NCBI GenBank assembly: GCA_964649725.1
Contig: CAZYTM010000002.1
Coordinates: forward strand, 474,555-538,554
DNA: 64,000 nt
Direction: 5' to 3'
Source of the DNA: CAZYTM01 sp964649725
Lineage (GTDB): Bacteria > Desulfobacterota > Desulfuromonadia > Geobacterales > Geobacteraceae
This document shows, piece by piece, positions 1 through 8,943 of this stretch. Numbering within the stretch: the first letter of the stretch is position 1; the number at the start of each line of letters is the position of its first letter. The notes beneath the pieces are model-generated. The model did not search any database, was not told the origin of the DNA, and saw only the letters and a program-made list of their open reading frames with translations. A program made the position numbers and the translations under genes.

Positions 1-90
1 AGCCGGCTTAGCCGGTTCCTGCGGCTTGCAGCCAGCAGTGAATGCCAGAGCCATGGTCAGGCACAGAGCCAAAGAGAGCATTTTTTTCAT
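1..90 (-). CDS. Lipoprotein N-terminus (partial)
   Basis: Only the first 30 codons lie in the window, read leftward from an ATG at 88-90. They encode a classic signal: a lysine pair at residues 2-3, a hydrophobic core, then a Thr-Ala-Gly-Cys lipobox with the cysteine near residue 21, followed by a Lys/Pro/Glu-rich linker. An AGAGGTG ribosome site precedes the start. The product is probably a lipid-anchored envelope protein. The mature part is outside the window, so its function cannot be told. Confidence 0.75.
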   Translation of the reverse strand, partial: MKKMLSLALCLTMALAFTAGCKPQEPAKPA

Positions 91-278
91 CGACAGTATC
101 ACCTCTTTTCTTTTGTGAGTACCATATGAGCGCGTAGCGCATGGCTTTTGAAAGACAACAACTGCGAAATATACTCACTTTACATCAAATGTCAAGAATT
201 TTTTAACGTACCCGCCTGAACCTACATCCTGTATATCCGTATCAGCAACAATTAAAGGGAGAAGTTCTTGTCGCCTCG

Positions 279-1706
279 TCACAGGTTGAAACAGACCATC
301 TTGATGTTGGTCATCTCTTCCATCGCATAGCGGATCCCTTCCCGCCCCAGCCCGCTCTCCTTATTGCCACCATATGGCATGTGATCGACCCGGAAAGTCG
401 GCACATCATTGATGATCACCCCGCCTACGTCAAGCCGGCGAATAGCCATGAATGCCTTGTTAATATCACTGGTGTAAACCCCTGCCTGCAGCCCGAAAAT
501 CGAATCATCGGCCATATCGAGCGCCTCTTCGAACGAATCACAGGGGAGGACCGAAACAACCGGGGCAAAGACCTCGGAACACATTACCTGCATATCCTTT
601 GTGACACCGGAGAGGATGGTCGGTTCCAGGCAGTTGCCTATAACATTCCCACCGGCCTCGATCCGTGCCCCCATTTTGACCGCCTCTTCGAGCCAGGCAA
701 CGGAACGATCCAACTCAACCCGGGAAATCATAGGCCCGATGTCGCAATTTCGATCCAGCGGGTCTCCAACCTTCAATTTTTTTGTGGCAGCAACAAACTT
801 GGCAAGAAACTCCTCATAACGTGAACGTAGCACAAATATCCGCTGCACGGAAATGCAGACCTGCCCTGAGTTGGCAAAACTCCCGACCACGCAGCGACTG
901 ACAGCCTTGTCGACATCACCATCCTCGGCAATTATGGTCGGCGAATTGGAACCGAGTTCCAGAGTCACCCGCTTCAGCCCGCAACGCGCCTTGATCGCCC
1001 GCCCTACCGGTGGGCTGCCGGTGAAGGTGATCATAGCCAGCCGCTCGTCTTCGACGAGGCGGTTACCAACTGTAGTACCACTGCCGATCACTACATTGAG
1101 CGCGCCAGCAGGCAGTCCTGCTTCGGCAAGGAGTTCTGCCAGCTTGATGGAAGAGATGGGGGTCTTGGTGGCCGGCTTGAGTACTACCGCATTACCTGCT
1201 GCCAAAGCGGGGGCAACCTTATGCGCCACAAGATTCAAGGGGAAATTGAATGGTGCAATGGCACCTATCACTCCGATCGGGAAGCGCTGATAAAAACCGA
1301 AACGACCGGCTGATACCGGCGAAGCATCCATCGGCACAATTTCGTCATGACAATTTTTTGCCTCCTGCGCAGCAAAGCGGAAGGTCTCGGAGCTCCGTTC
1401 CGCCTCAGCAAGCGCAAATTTCCATGACTTGCCGGCCTCGCTGGCAATGATAGTGGCAATCTCCTCTTTGTCGCGCATGATCAAATCTGCCGTGCGGTTC
1501 AGGATATCTGCACGTTTATATGCAGGCAGTGCCGCCATCGCCTTAAAGCCTATCCTGCCTGCTTCTATCGCTCGATCCACTACTGCTGCCGATGCCTCGG
1601 GGACTACGCCGATGATTTCATCATTATATGGGTTGACCACTTCGATACCAGGCCAGTCATCCCCCAGCCATTCCCCCCCAAGTAGGACCTTGAACCGTTT
1701 TGCCAT
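279..1706 (-). CDS. NAD(P)-dependent aldehyde dehydrogenase
   Basis: A 475-residue member of the aldehyde dehydrogenase superfamily, which oxidises an aldehyde to the acid with NAD(P)+ in the cytoplasm. The conserved landmarks are present: the oxyanion Asn in PFNFP (about 154), the base Glu250 in LELGSNSP, and the nucleophile Cys284 in NSGQVC. The length is normal for a complete enzyme. The start is supported by GGGAGG upstream of ATG. The sequence resembles lactaldehyde or phosphonoacetaldehyde dehydrogenase-like branches more than betaine aldehyde dehydrogenases, but the substrate cannot be read from sequence. It stands alone, with no pathway gene next to it. Confidence 0.93.
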   Translation of the reverse strand: MAKRFKVLLGGEWLGDDWPGIEVVNPYNDEIIGVVPEASAAVVDRAIEAGRIGFKAMAALPAYKRADILNRTADLIMRDKEEIATIIASEAGKSWKFALAEAERSSETFRFAAQEAKNCHDEIVPMDASPVSAGRFGFYQRFPIGVIGAIAPFNFPLNLVAHKVAPALAAGNAVVLKPATKTPISSIKLAELLAEAGLPAGALNVVIGSGTTVGNRLVEDERLAMITFTGSPPVGRAIKARCGLKRVTLELGSNSPTIIAEDGDVDKAVSRCVVGSFANSGQVCISVQRIFVLRSRYEEFLAKFVAATKKLKVGDPLDRNCDIGPMISRVELDRSVAWLEEAVKMGARIEAGGNVIGNCLEPTILSGVTKDMQVMCSEVFAPVVSVLPCDSFEEALDMADDSIFGLQAGVYTSDINKAFMAIRRLDVGGVIINDVPTFRVDHMPYGGNKESGLGREGIRYAMEEMTNIKMVCFNL

Positions 1707-1803
1707 AACAACCTCCCATTGCAGAAACCATAATTACTTGCCTAAGGTGCGTCGATTATAGTATATTAACAAATCATTAGCAACCTTTGTCAGTGAGGAT
1801 TAT

Positions 1804-2346
1804 GTGGCCACCAAATTGAATGCCTCGGAAAGAAAACAGCTGCTTACCATAGCAAGAGATACCATCAGCACTTACATTAGCAGTGGCAAACTGCCGACCG
1901 CAACGGTAAAGAGTGAAAACCTCCAGGCGACGCGCGGCTGTTTTGTCAGCATCAAGAAGGGGGATAAACTTCGTGGCTGCATCGGCACCTTTATCGCCGA
2001 TAAACCTCTCTACCTTCTGATCCAGGAGATGGCAGTCTCTGCTGCAACAAAAGACCCCCGCTTCTATCCGATGAAGGAGAGTGACCTGACCGATTTCACA
2101 TTAGAGATATCGGTCCTCTCCCCCTTGCGTAAAATCACCAATAACGATGAAATAAAGGTCGGCGAGCATGGCATCTACCTGGAAAAAAACTTCTCCCGTG
2201 GCGTACTCCTCCCCCAGGTAGCCGTCGAACAGGGGTGGGACCGGGAGACCTTTCTTGGTCAGACCTGCCTCAAGGCTGGGCTTCAGACCGATGCCTGGAA
2301 AGAAGGGGCCGATATCTATATCTTCAGCGCCGAGGTATTCAGCTGA
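1804..2346 (+). CDS. AMMECR1 domain protein
   Basis: A 180-residue protein covered by the AMMECR1 domain, with the family signature RGCIGT near residue 60 and the conserved stretch around SAATKDPRF. In many bacteria this is component A of the AmmeMemoRadiSam group, working next to a Memo-like protein and a radical SAM protein; neither is adjacent here. The biochemical role of the family is unsettled. The start is GTG, chosen because GTGAGG lies just upstream; the overlapping ATG at 1802 is out of frame. It ends shortly before a strong hairpin shared with the convergent gltA. Confidence 0.9.
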   Translation: MATKLNASERKQLLTIARDTISTYISSGKLPTATVKSENLQATRGCFVSIKKGDKLRGCIGTFIADKPLYLLIQEMAVSAATKDPRFYPMKESDLTDFTLEISVLSPLRKITNNDEIKVGEHGIYLEKNFSRGVLLPQVAVEQGWDRETFLGQTCLKAGLQTDAWKEGADIYIFSAEVFS

Positions 2347-2379
2347 CAACAAAATAGAGTGAATCATCCCAGGAGACTA

Positions 2380-2411
2380 AAAAGGGGAGATGCTGTTGCA
2401 TCTCCCCTTTT
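2380..2411. terminator. Bidirectional intrinsic terminator between AMMECR1 gene and gltA
   Basis: A perfect 14-bp inverted repeat with a 4-base loop (arms 2380-2393 and 2398-2411). The arms begin and end in A4/T4, so both strands carry a G/C-rich stem followed by U residues. It lies between two convergent genes and can stop both. Confidence 0.9.
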
Positions 2412-2421
2412 GCTATTACTG

Positions 2422-2451
2422 CTGGCCAGGACGCTCTAAGCGCCCTGGCCA
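2422..2451. repeat. Inverted repeat just past the gltA stop
   Basis: CTGGCCAGG and its complement frame a short loop, forming a strong GC hairpin 11 bases after the gltA stop. There is no U tract on either side. It may protect the gltA mRNA 3' end or help the following terminator. Confidence 0.6.
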
Positions 2452-2461
2452 GATACTGCGA

Positions 2462-3787
2462 TTAGAACTTCCGGCCACCTTCGGCAGCCCACTTCTCCAG
2501 CATTGCTGTGGTGACCGACTTCGGCCGCTCGATAGCATAGCCGAGACCACGGTCCCAAGTGATGTTGGCCATACAGCCGAGTGCGCGGCCGACGCCGAAC
2601 AGGACGGTGTAATAATCCCACTCGCGGAGACCATAGTACCACTGAATGACACCGGACTGGGCGTCAACGTTCGGCCATGGGTTCTTGGCTTTGCCATGCT
2701 CGGTCAGAACAACCGGGGCAACTTCGAAGATCATGGCGACCAGTTTGAAGAGCGGATCGTCCTTCAAACCAGGGGTCTTGAGGCAGAACTCACGCTGTGA
2801 CATATAGCGCGGGTCGGTCTTACGGAGAACGGCGTGACCGTAACCCGGAACGACCTGACCGGAGTTGAGGGTATCCCAGAGCGCCTTGGTAACAAGTTCT
2901 TTGGTCGGCTCAACGCCTTTGCAATACTTCTCCTGGAACTTGATGGTCCAGTCGAGAACTTCCTGGTTTGCCAGACCGTGCAGCGGACCGGCAAGGCCGT
3001 TGAGACCGGCAGAGTATGCATAGTACGGATCGGAGAGAGCTGAGTGAACCAGATGGGTAGTATGAGCAGAGACGTTGCCAGACTCATGGTCAGAGTGGAG
3101 GATGAAATACATCCGGGCCACATCTTTATAGGTCTCGCTCTGGCCGATCATATGAGCAAAGTTGGCGCCCATGTCGAGGCTAGGATCGATGGCGATCTGC
3201 TTGTCGCCGCGATACTTCAGGTTATAGATGAATGCAGCGATAATGGCGATACGGGCGACCAGGTCACTGGCATCTTCATAGACATATTCCCAAGCGGTCA
3301 TCTTGTTGAATTTGCCTGAATTGTAGAAGCCGGCAAACTTGGAGTCCTTCTGCAGAGCAAGGATACCAACGGAGAGCATGACCATCGGGTGGCTGTCACG
3401 CGGCAGGGCGCGGATAGCGGTGAAGACATACTCGGGCACTACCTGGCGGACTTTCCACTCCTTGACAACTTCGTCAACCTGCGCCTGGTTCGGCACATCA
3501 CCGGTGAGGAGGAAATACCAGAAAGCCTCAACAGTCGGATAGTCGGACTTAGGTGCCTTGGGGAGCGCTTCAAAGGTCTCGGGGATGGTCTTGCCACGGA
3601 AACGGATACCTTCCTGGGGGTCCAGGTAGGAGATATCTGTTACGAGGCTGCGGATGTCACGTGCGCCGCCGATAGCCTGGTCGATGGTTACCTGGTCGAT
3701 GATAACCTTGCCGAACTCTTTTACCAGTTTGGTGGTACGGGGACGGAACTCTTCAATTTTCTGCTTTAAAGTCTCTTTAAGTGCCAT
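2462..3787 (-). CDS. gltA: Citrate synthase, eukaryote-like
   Basis: A 441-residue citrate synthase that condenses acetyl-CoA and oxaloacetate, the entry step of the TCA cycle. The catalytic His270 lies in GPLHGLANQE, His318 in VPGYGHAVL and Asp375 in PNVDAQSG, matching the triad of the family. The length and local motifs fit the mitochondrial-like form known from Geobacter sulfurreducens rather than the hexameric enterobacterial type; this is a family inference. GGAGAG precedes the ATG. It is monocistronic, with a long upstream non-coding region and hairpins downstream. In acetate-oxidising Geobacter this enzyme is central to energy metabolism. Confidence 0.96.
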   Translation of the reverse strand: MALKETLKQKIEEFRPRTTKLVKEFGKVIIDQVTIDQAIGGARDIRSLVTDISYLDPQEGIRFRGKTIPETFEALPKAPKSDYPTVEAFWYFLLTGDVPNQAQVDEVVKEWKVRQVVPEYVFTAIRALPRDSHPMVMLSVGILALQKDSKFAGFYNSGKFNKMTAWEYVYEDASDLVARIAIIAAFIYNLKYRGDKQIAIDPSLDMGANFAHMIGQSETYKDVARMYFILHSDHESGNVSAHTTHLVHSALSDPYYAYSAGLNGLAGPLHGLANQEVLDWTIKFQEKYCKGVEPTKELVTKALWDTLNSGQVVPGYGHAVLRKTDPRYMSQREFCLKTPGLKDDPLFKLVAMIFEVAPVVLTEHGKAKNPWPNVDAQSGVIQWYYGLREWDYYTVLFGVGRALGCMANITWDRGLGYAIERPKSVTTAMLEKWAAEGGRKF

Positions 3788-4357
3788 TGTGCTTGCTCTC
3801 CTTTCGATCTGTTGGGGTTTAAATGCAACACCAGCTTCATTGCATACGCAAGAAAAGACCTGTACAGCTCCCTCCTTTCATCACAATATCGCCACCGGTA
3901 ACCATTGACTCATTTTTTGTGACAGTCATTCCAGCCATGGCAACCGTCCTGTAATAATTAGCTGTCACCAATAAATTCGTAGCAAAAACTCTTTGCTGAA
4001 GGCTATCAAAATATTGTCTGGAAACTACCTGGAACCTATGATCCGTTCGCGGGAGCTACCCCTTGCACCCTGCTAACCAGCTGATTTACGGGGCAAATCC
4101 CCGAACGGTACTGCTGGGGCGGGTAATCGTTTACAGCGCTGGAGAATATTTTTTTAGGATACTGTATACAAAATTTTTTCAATTTATACCACTGAATGCA
4201 AGCGATTTCAACAAAAAATTTTTAAAATATTTTTAGGTTGGTCTGACTCTCGCCGGTCATTTTTACTAATTAAATGAGATGAAAGCGACTGCTGCTCAAA
4301 TGAATAATATGGAGCAATAGCAGCAGAACCATTGAGCAGTAGGTGGGGGGAGAGAAT
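3788..4357. other. Non-coding region upstream of gltA
   Basis: About 570 bases with no convincing gene, AT-rich between 4140 and 4270. It must hold the gltA promoter, but no clear -35/-10 pair stood out. A GGGG/CCCC hairpin followed (on the minus strand) by GTAAA lies at 4085-4102; a nearly identical one lies just upstream of the M23 peptidase gene at 7416-7432. No known riboswitch was recognised. Confidence 0.5.
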
Positions 4358-5551
4358 CTACAGGGATACAATCTGCTCATCAGCATAGGTGAGCGCCTTG
4401 ATGCTGCCATCATCGGCCATATAATAGGTATTCTCGATACCGATCGCCCCTTCGCCGGGGTAGACCAACTTCGGTTCAAAGGCGAAGACCATTCCTGGCT
4501 CCAGCTTCATGTCGTTGAATCCACGGGCGATGAACGGGAATTCATCGATCTCGATCCCAATGCCATGACCAATGAAGGAGACCTGAGCCCCCTTGCTCCC
4601 CATGAAATGTTCACCATGACCAAGCTTGACAGCAAGTGCAAGACACTCTTCATATAGCTGGCCCCAGCTTGGCCGTTCCGGGGCGATCTCCAGCATCAAT
4701 CGCTGGATTTTCAACATGTCGGCATAGCCCTGGTTAAGCCGGTCGGAAAGGTTGCCGATGACAAAGACCCTGGTCTGGTCAACCAGATAACCGTCAAAAC
4801 TGCCGGCGAAATCGACTATTATCGGTTCATTCCGTTCAATCCTTTTCCAGCTTGCCCCCTGGCCGAAAGATGGGGTCGGCCCCATACCGCCGAGCGGGGT
4901 ATCGGTATAGGCAGGCACCGCACTGTCGGTGCCGGAGAATGTATGGCCAAAGAGCATCTCCCCGTTGAATCCCCGCATCCGGATATACCCTAGATGACCG
5001 TTGTTACGCGCCAGAAATTCGAGTTTGGCAGCCAGCTCTATTTCAGTCATCCCCTCCCGGAGTACCTCTTTGACATGGTCATTGACCCGGGCTACCTGAT
5101 CGGCAGCATCCTTCATGATGTGGATCTCATAGGCTGACTTGATCATCCGCACCCTGCGGATAAGCGGAGTAGCATCGCAGAATTCGACTACCGGGAACAC
5201 CTTCCGATAGCGGTCATAGAAACTGACCGGCAGCACATCAAGCTCCAGACCGACCCTGGATGGCTGCTGATAGCCGTAGTTGGCCAGAATAGCGGGGATA
5301 TCTTTCATGGAGGCAAAGGGGATAACTTCTTTAAGTCCGGACTCCATCCGCGCCCGTCTCTGGTCGCGGCGCACCATGTAGAGCGGCTGGCCGCTCGCCG
5401 GGACATAAAGATTACCACTCTGGATGGTTCCGGTGAAATAGAAGAGATCAGCATTCTGCACAATAATAACTGCATCGAGACCGGCCGTTGCCATCTCCTC
5501 CTGCAGACGCTTACAGCGGTACTCCAGCTCAGTGGCCGGGGTTATTCGCAT
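4358..5551 (-). CDS. M24 family metallopeptidase (Xaa-Pro type)
   Basis: A 397-residue protein with the creatinase-like N-terminal domain (about 1-140) and the pita-bread M24 catalytic domain (about 145-390). The five metal ligands can be placed: Asp248 (VDFAG), Asp258 (VDQTR), His329 (GHGIG), Glu359 (FEPK) and Glu373 (IENT). This set predicts a dinuclear metal aminopeptidase or prolidase that removes residues preceding proline. AAGGAG lies upstream of the start ATG. A small membrane protein gene lies 55 bases upstream in the same direction and may be co-transcribed. The substrate is not certain, since M24 members vary. Confidence 0.92.
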   Translation of the reverse strand: MRITPATELEYRCKRLQEEMATAGLDAVIIVQNADLFYFTGTIQSGNLYVPASGQPLYMVRRDQRRARMESGLKEVIPFASMKDIPAILANYGYQQPSRVGLELDVLPVSFYDRYRKVFPVVEFCDATPLIRRVRMIKSAYEIHIMKDAADQVARVNDHVKEVLREGMTEIELAAKLEFLARNNGHLGYIRMRGFNGEMLFGHTFSGTDSAVPAYTDTPLGGMGPTPSFGQGASWKRIERNEPIIVDFAGSFDGYLVDQTRVFVIGNLSDRLNQGYADMLKIQRLMLEIAPERPSWGQLYEECLALAVKLGHGEHFMGSKGAQVSFIGHGIGIEIDEFPFIARGFNDMKLEPGMVFAFEPKLVYPGEGAIGIENTYYMADDGSIKALTYADEQIVSL

Positions 5552-5606
5552 AACTGATCTCCTTGTTCACTGTTAATATCATATCTTCTCCAGCAGAGCC
5601 CGGTTA

Positions 5607-5777
5607 TCAAGTGTCACCTGACTTTGCATCCCCCACTTTGTCGCTCTCATTGCGCAGTCTGGCCTGCTTTTCCAGTCTACGTCGGCGGCGACCGCCGAGA
5701 AAGGTCTCTTCTATGACAATAGCGACAAAGCAGGCGATGAAGAGAAAAAATATGCCGCCAAGCAGATAATTGCGCAC
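5607..5777 (-). CDS. Small single-span membrane protein, 56 aa
   Basis: A short gene starting at GTG, preceded by a G-rich stretch that includes GGAGG. The product begins VRNYLLGG and runs into one hydrophobic span (about residues 5-22), then an acidic pair, a GGRRRRR cluster and a charged tail. By the positive-inside rule the tail should be cytoplasmic. It lies upstream of the M24 peptidase gene on the same strand. The family is not recognised. The ordered layout of span, arginine cluster and charged tail argues for a real gene. Confidence 0.6.
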   Translation of the reverse strand: MRNYLLGGIFFLFIACFVAIVIEETFLGGRRRRRLEKQARLRNESDKVGDAKSGDT

Positions 5778-5987
5778 CGTCAGCCCCCCTCGACCTCCAG
5801 CTATTTCTCCCTGATTGCCAACTCCCGAAAACTTGACTGCAGCTCCCAGCTATCCTCTGCCAACAAGCTAAAACTTCCAACGCATTGATTTAAAAGGGAT
5901 TATGACTTAACATGCAAATGCTGCCATGTCAAGTGATTTAACCTCGGTCAATCAAGAATAGACTAGTTTGGTTGAACCCGGCACGGT

Positions 5988-6344
5988 TTAGTCTCGGTAG
6001 ACTTGCAGCATTCTGCTGACGAAGGTGCTTATTTGTTGGTCGATGGCAGCGCTTCTGGTAGTGAATTGATCTACTATGCTGGCGCGGGGGAAGTTTCCGA
6101 CAGGCATCAGGACCGGTGCCTGGTTCTTGGTAGGTGATTCTTCACCACTGTCGACCTGGTCGTGGCGGAACCCACTGCTATCGGTCCAGGTAAGAGTCCG
6201 CTCCTGACCATTCTTGTCGTAACAGAGCTGAAACCCGGTAATATCACCGGTAACCGAGAACCAGACGATCAGGTCGAAATAGTCGTCGCTGAACCAGCGT
6301 CGCAATGGCTCGTCCTTATGGCTGGTTGTTTTAATCTCTTTCAT
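5988..6344 (-). CDS. Conserved hypothetical protein, 118 aa
   Basis: A soluble protein rich in Trp and Asp in its first half (RRWFSDDYFDLIVWF), with no signal peptide or membrane span. The pattern of a beta-rich N-terminal domain with a helical end fits a small cytoplasmic protein, but no family is recognised. It begins 17 bases after the M23 peptidase gene ends, so the two are probably one transcript. The ribosome site is weak. Confidence 0.7.
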   Translation of the reverse strand: MKEIKTTSHKDEPLRRWFSDDYFDLIVWFSVTGDITGFQLCYDKNGQERTLTWTDSSGFRHDQVDSGEESPTKNQAPVLMPVGNFPRASIVDQFTTRSAAIDQQISTFVSRMLQVYRD

Positions 6345-6361
6345 ATCTGCCAGGCAAGGGC

Positions 6362-7405
6362 TCAGTGCGCATCTTTCTTGTCCGCAACTGCAGGGGCAAG
6401 ACCGATTGCTGCCAGCAACGGGTAGTCAGCAGGCGCCAGAGAGACCGCCTTGAACAGGGCTGTGACCAGCATGGTCGACTCTGCCCTGGTCTGGCAAATT
6501 GCCCCCTGGCCGGCACAACCTTCTCCCCCCCAGCCGCTGAATTCCGAACCGGCATAAGCAACTGCCCGGAGCGTAACAGCTGTGCCAGGGGCTACCATGG
6601 CAGAGCAGCGTGAGCCGCAGCTTATGTCAGTGAGCGAACCGGTAACAACACCTTCCCCGTCGCCACTTTTGCTCACTACAATATCGGCCCGGTATGGCGG
6701 CTCATATTGCCAGAGCGAGGCGCTCCCCTTGCTGCATTCCCCAAACCAGGGGTCGGTCAGGCGATTACCGGCAGCCGAGGAGAAGAATACGCCGAAATGG
6801 AGATGCGGCATTAGAGCATTCCCGGAGCTCCCTATCTCGGCTATCTTCTCCCCTTGCTGAACCTTCTGGCCACTCGCTACAGTGAGAGAACCGTTGCGCA
6901 GATGGGCATACAAGGTTACCAGCCCTTGCGCGGCACCAGCATGCCTTACTAGGACGAAATTCCCTGCATCGAACCCCCAGGAAAAACAGCCATAGGTTGC
7001 ATCACAGACCTTGCCGTTCTGTTCGCCATCCTTGCCATGCTCCATCTGCTGCGGAGTTGCGGAGTCCTCAGCTTGGTCAGCAGCAGATCGGTCCGGATAG
7101 CCACCAGCAGCCCAGAGTATCTCCCCGTCAGCGGCAGCAAATACCGGCACCCGGCCAGCAACATCGCTGACGATGATATCAGTGCCGTTATGGCCGACAT
7201 AGCCGGCCTTGCTGCAGTTGAAAGCGTACCCACTGCCAATATCCGGATAACCGAGATAAAAACTGTTACCCAGGCAGTTGACTCCAGGGACGCAGCCGAC
7301 CGGCCATGTCAGTGGACCGGCAAGCAGAGGGGCTGGAATAGTAATAAGAACCAGCGTGATGGCGGTAAGGATTCTGCGAAAAGACATGGACATCGGCTTT
7401 GTCAT
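6362..7405 (-). CDS. Secreted M23 (LytM-type) peptidase with C-terminal repeat domain
   Basis: A 347-residue exported protein. A signal peptide covers about residues 1-30. The M23 zinc peptidase domain spans about 60-215, with His72 and Asp76 in GHNGTD, His168 in YAHL and the HLHFG motif at 201-205, the full ligand set, so it is probably active on peptidoglycan cross-links. Residues about 240-315 look like an InlB-type beta repeat with paired cysteines. Insertions rich in Cys and Asp lie between the catalytic motifs. No good ribosome site precedes the ATG; starts at codons 5 or 7 are possible. A GGGG/CCCC hairpin lies in the leader at 7416-7432. Confidence 0.87.
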   Translation of the reverse strand: MTKPMSMSFRRILTAITLVLITIPAPLLAGPLTWPVGCVPGVNCLGNSFYLGYPDIGSGYAFNCSKAGYVGHNGTDIIVSDVAGRVPVFAAADGEILWAAGGYPDRSAADQAEDSATPQQMEHGKDGEQNGKVCDATYGCFSWGFDAGNFVLVRHAGAAQGLVTLYAHLRNGSLTVASGQKVQQGEKIAEIGSSGNALMPHLHFGVFFSSAAGNRLTDPWFGECSKGSASLWQYEPPYRADIVVSKSGDGEGVVTGSLTDISCGSRCSAMVAPGTAVTLRAVAYAGSEFSGWGGEGCAGQGAICQTRAESTMLVTALFKAVSLAPADYPLLAAIGLAPAVADKKDAH

Positions 7406-7519
7406 AACGTTTCAGTTTACGGGGCCAACCCCGGAGAGATGCTATCTGCCGGAAAAGGTCTTGAACACCCCGGCATAATTGCAACTGTTCGCCTCTTGCT
7501 CTAGCAAAAATCAGACCTT

Positions 7520-7963
7520 CTAACGAAGACCCAGCTTAGTGAGAAATTTGCCGAGATATCTGTTTAGCGGATTGGTTCGGCTCAGAAAGGGGAAGAGTGG
7601 CTGCTTGCGAATCCCAAGGGAGTCAAGCAGAGCGACTATTCCAGGGTGCGGGGCAACGGTCAGCCCATCACGCAGGATTTTCAACGCCTCGACCTTGTTG
7701 CCGGCAAGCAGGTGCGTCCGGCCAAGATTGAGATAAAGTTCCGGATTGGCCGATTCCTCGGCAAGCGCCTGTTTGCAACAGTCGAGTCCGGCCTGTATCT
7801 GGCCTCGTTCTTTTGCCAGACAGTAACCCAGGTAGGAGCGGTAGAGCGGCCGTGGTGATACATTTGCCGCCCTTTCAAAATGAACCATGGCAGCCAGGGA
7901 TGCGCCGCTTTTCAGTTCCGCCACCCCCCGGGCAAATTCCCGATCCGCATCATATTCGGCCAT
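7520..7963 (-). CDS. TPR repeat protein, 147 aa
   Basis: A small protein made of about three tetratricopeptide repeats (residues 8-105), recognisable from the alternating small and aromatic positions in blocks such as AMVHFERAANVSP and PELYLNLGRTHLLAG. TPR proteins mediate protein-protein contacts. Its start overlaps the end of the DUF502 gene by 14 bases, so the two are translationally linked, and it may assist that membrane protein. No signal peptide. Confidence 0.85.
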   Translation of the reverse strand: MAEYDADREFARGVAELKSGASLAAMVHFERAANVSPRPLYRSYLGYCLAKERGQIQAGLDCCKQALAEESANPELYLNLGRTHLLAGNKVEALKILRDGLTVAPHPGIVALLDSLGIRKQPLFPFLSRTNPLNRYLGKFLTKLGLR

Positions 7964-8579
7964 GATCAGTCACCTCGGCTAATTGGTCTGCAGGTACTAC
8001 AACCCCGCCGGAAACAACAAACTTGACCGCCTCTTCGACAGTCATACCGCTCTCTTCGACCTCGTCAGCAGGGAAGTAGAGGGCAAATCCTGATGTCGGG
8101 TTGGGCATGGTCGGCAGATAGACAATCAGGTATGATACCCCCTGCCGTTTCACTTCGGCAGTGACAAATCCGATTGCCAGCACCCCCGGCCGCGGCCACT
8201 GGACAAAGACTGCACGGCGATAGGCGCTCTTCCCGTCGCGGAAAACATCCATCAGCTGTTTGCTGGAGAGATATATCGATTTGACCAGCGGGATGCGGAC
8301 CAGCACTCCATCCCACCAGCGAAAAAGCTTTTTCCCAATGACATTGGCTGTCAGCAGACCGGTCAGGTAAATTACAATTGCAGCAGTTACCATGCCAAGA
8401 CCTGGTATGTAGTCGGCGTCGCTAGTCAACAGCGCCAGCCCTTTAGCCAATACCGGGCCGAGGATCCCGTCAGCAAAGCTGAAGAGATATTTCAGGAAAA
8501 AGATCGTTATGCCTACCGGAATGACAACGCAGAGCCCGGCGACAAAGGTCTTCCGCAGATGTGCAAACACTCCACCCAT
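7950..8579 (-). CDS. DUF502 family inner-membrane protein
   Basis: About 209 residues from the preferred ATG (AGGAG lies 11 bases upstream); a longer GTG start at 8615 is possible but lacks a ribosome site. Two membrane spans are clear (about residues 10-30 and 55-80), followed by a conserved soluble region with PLVKSIY and the LPTMPNPTSG motif typical of DUF502. The function of this family in bacteria is not established. It overlaps the downstream TPR gene and lies divergent to the histidine kinase gene. Confidence 0.87.
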   Translation of the reverse strand: MGGVFAHLRKTFVAGLCVVIPVGITIFFLKYLFSFADGILGPVLAKGLALLTSDADYIPGLGMVTAAIVIYLTGLLTANVIGKKLFRWWDGVLVRIPLVKSIYLSSKQLMDVFRDGKSAYRRAVFVQWPRPGVLAIGFVTAEVKRQGVSYLIVYLPTMPNPTSGFALYFPADEVEESGMTVEEAVKFVVSGGVVVPADQLAEVTDHGRI

Positions 8580-8943
8580 AGCCTGACTCGCTCCTGTCTG
8601 GATAGCAGAAATCACCGGGGCACTGAGGTGATAGGCTGTCAGCCCCGATTAATATATCCTTACCAGGTGGCAGGATACCTTTTTGTCTGGTAAAGTTCAA
8701 GGAGTAACCGCCGTGGCATTACGACAAGATATATTTATATCGACCAGCTGCTCTCCCTGATGAGCAGATAATTTTATTTGAATATTCTCATAAAATATTA
8801 TAGATTAGTAAAACTATTTTGCATTGAGCGGCCGATGCCAACTGCTTAGAGGAAGCAGCCAGCTTCTTTCTCCTTCGTCACTAGCCGGGGGGGTGCAACT
8901 ACGGTCAGGAGCGACCATTATCCAATTCAGCAGAAGGCTCCAG
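8580..8943. other. Divergent intergenic region
   Basis: About 360 bases between the DUF502 gene and the sensor kinase gene. The stretch 8765-8820 is very AT-rich and is the likely promoter area for the kinase, but no strong promoter pair was identified. A kinase start at TTG 8824 would extend the protein by 40 residues without signal or domain character and was not used. Confidence 0.4.

Noticed and set aside
3788..3910. Leader peptide of about 13 codons ahead of gltA
   Set aside because: A GTG-ATG start and a G-rich site occur, but the frame is very short and not biased in amino acids, so chance is likely.
4020..4150. GEMM or cobalamin riboswitch upstream of gltA
   Set aside because: Some paired G/C runs, but neither the GEMM core nor the cobalamin box is present.
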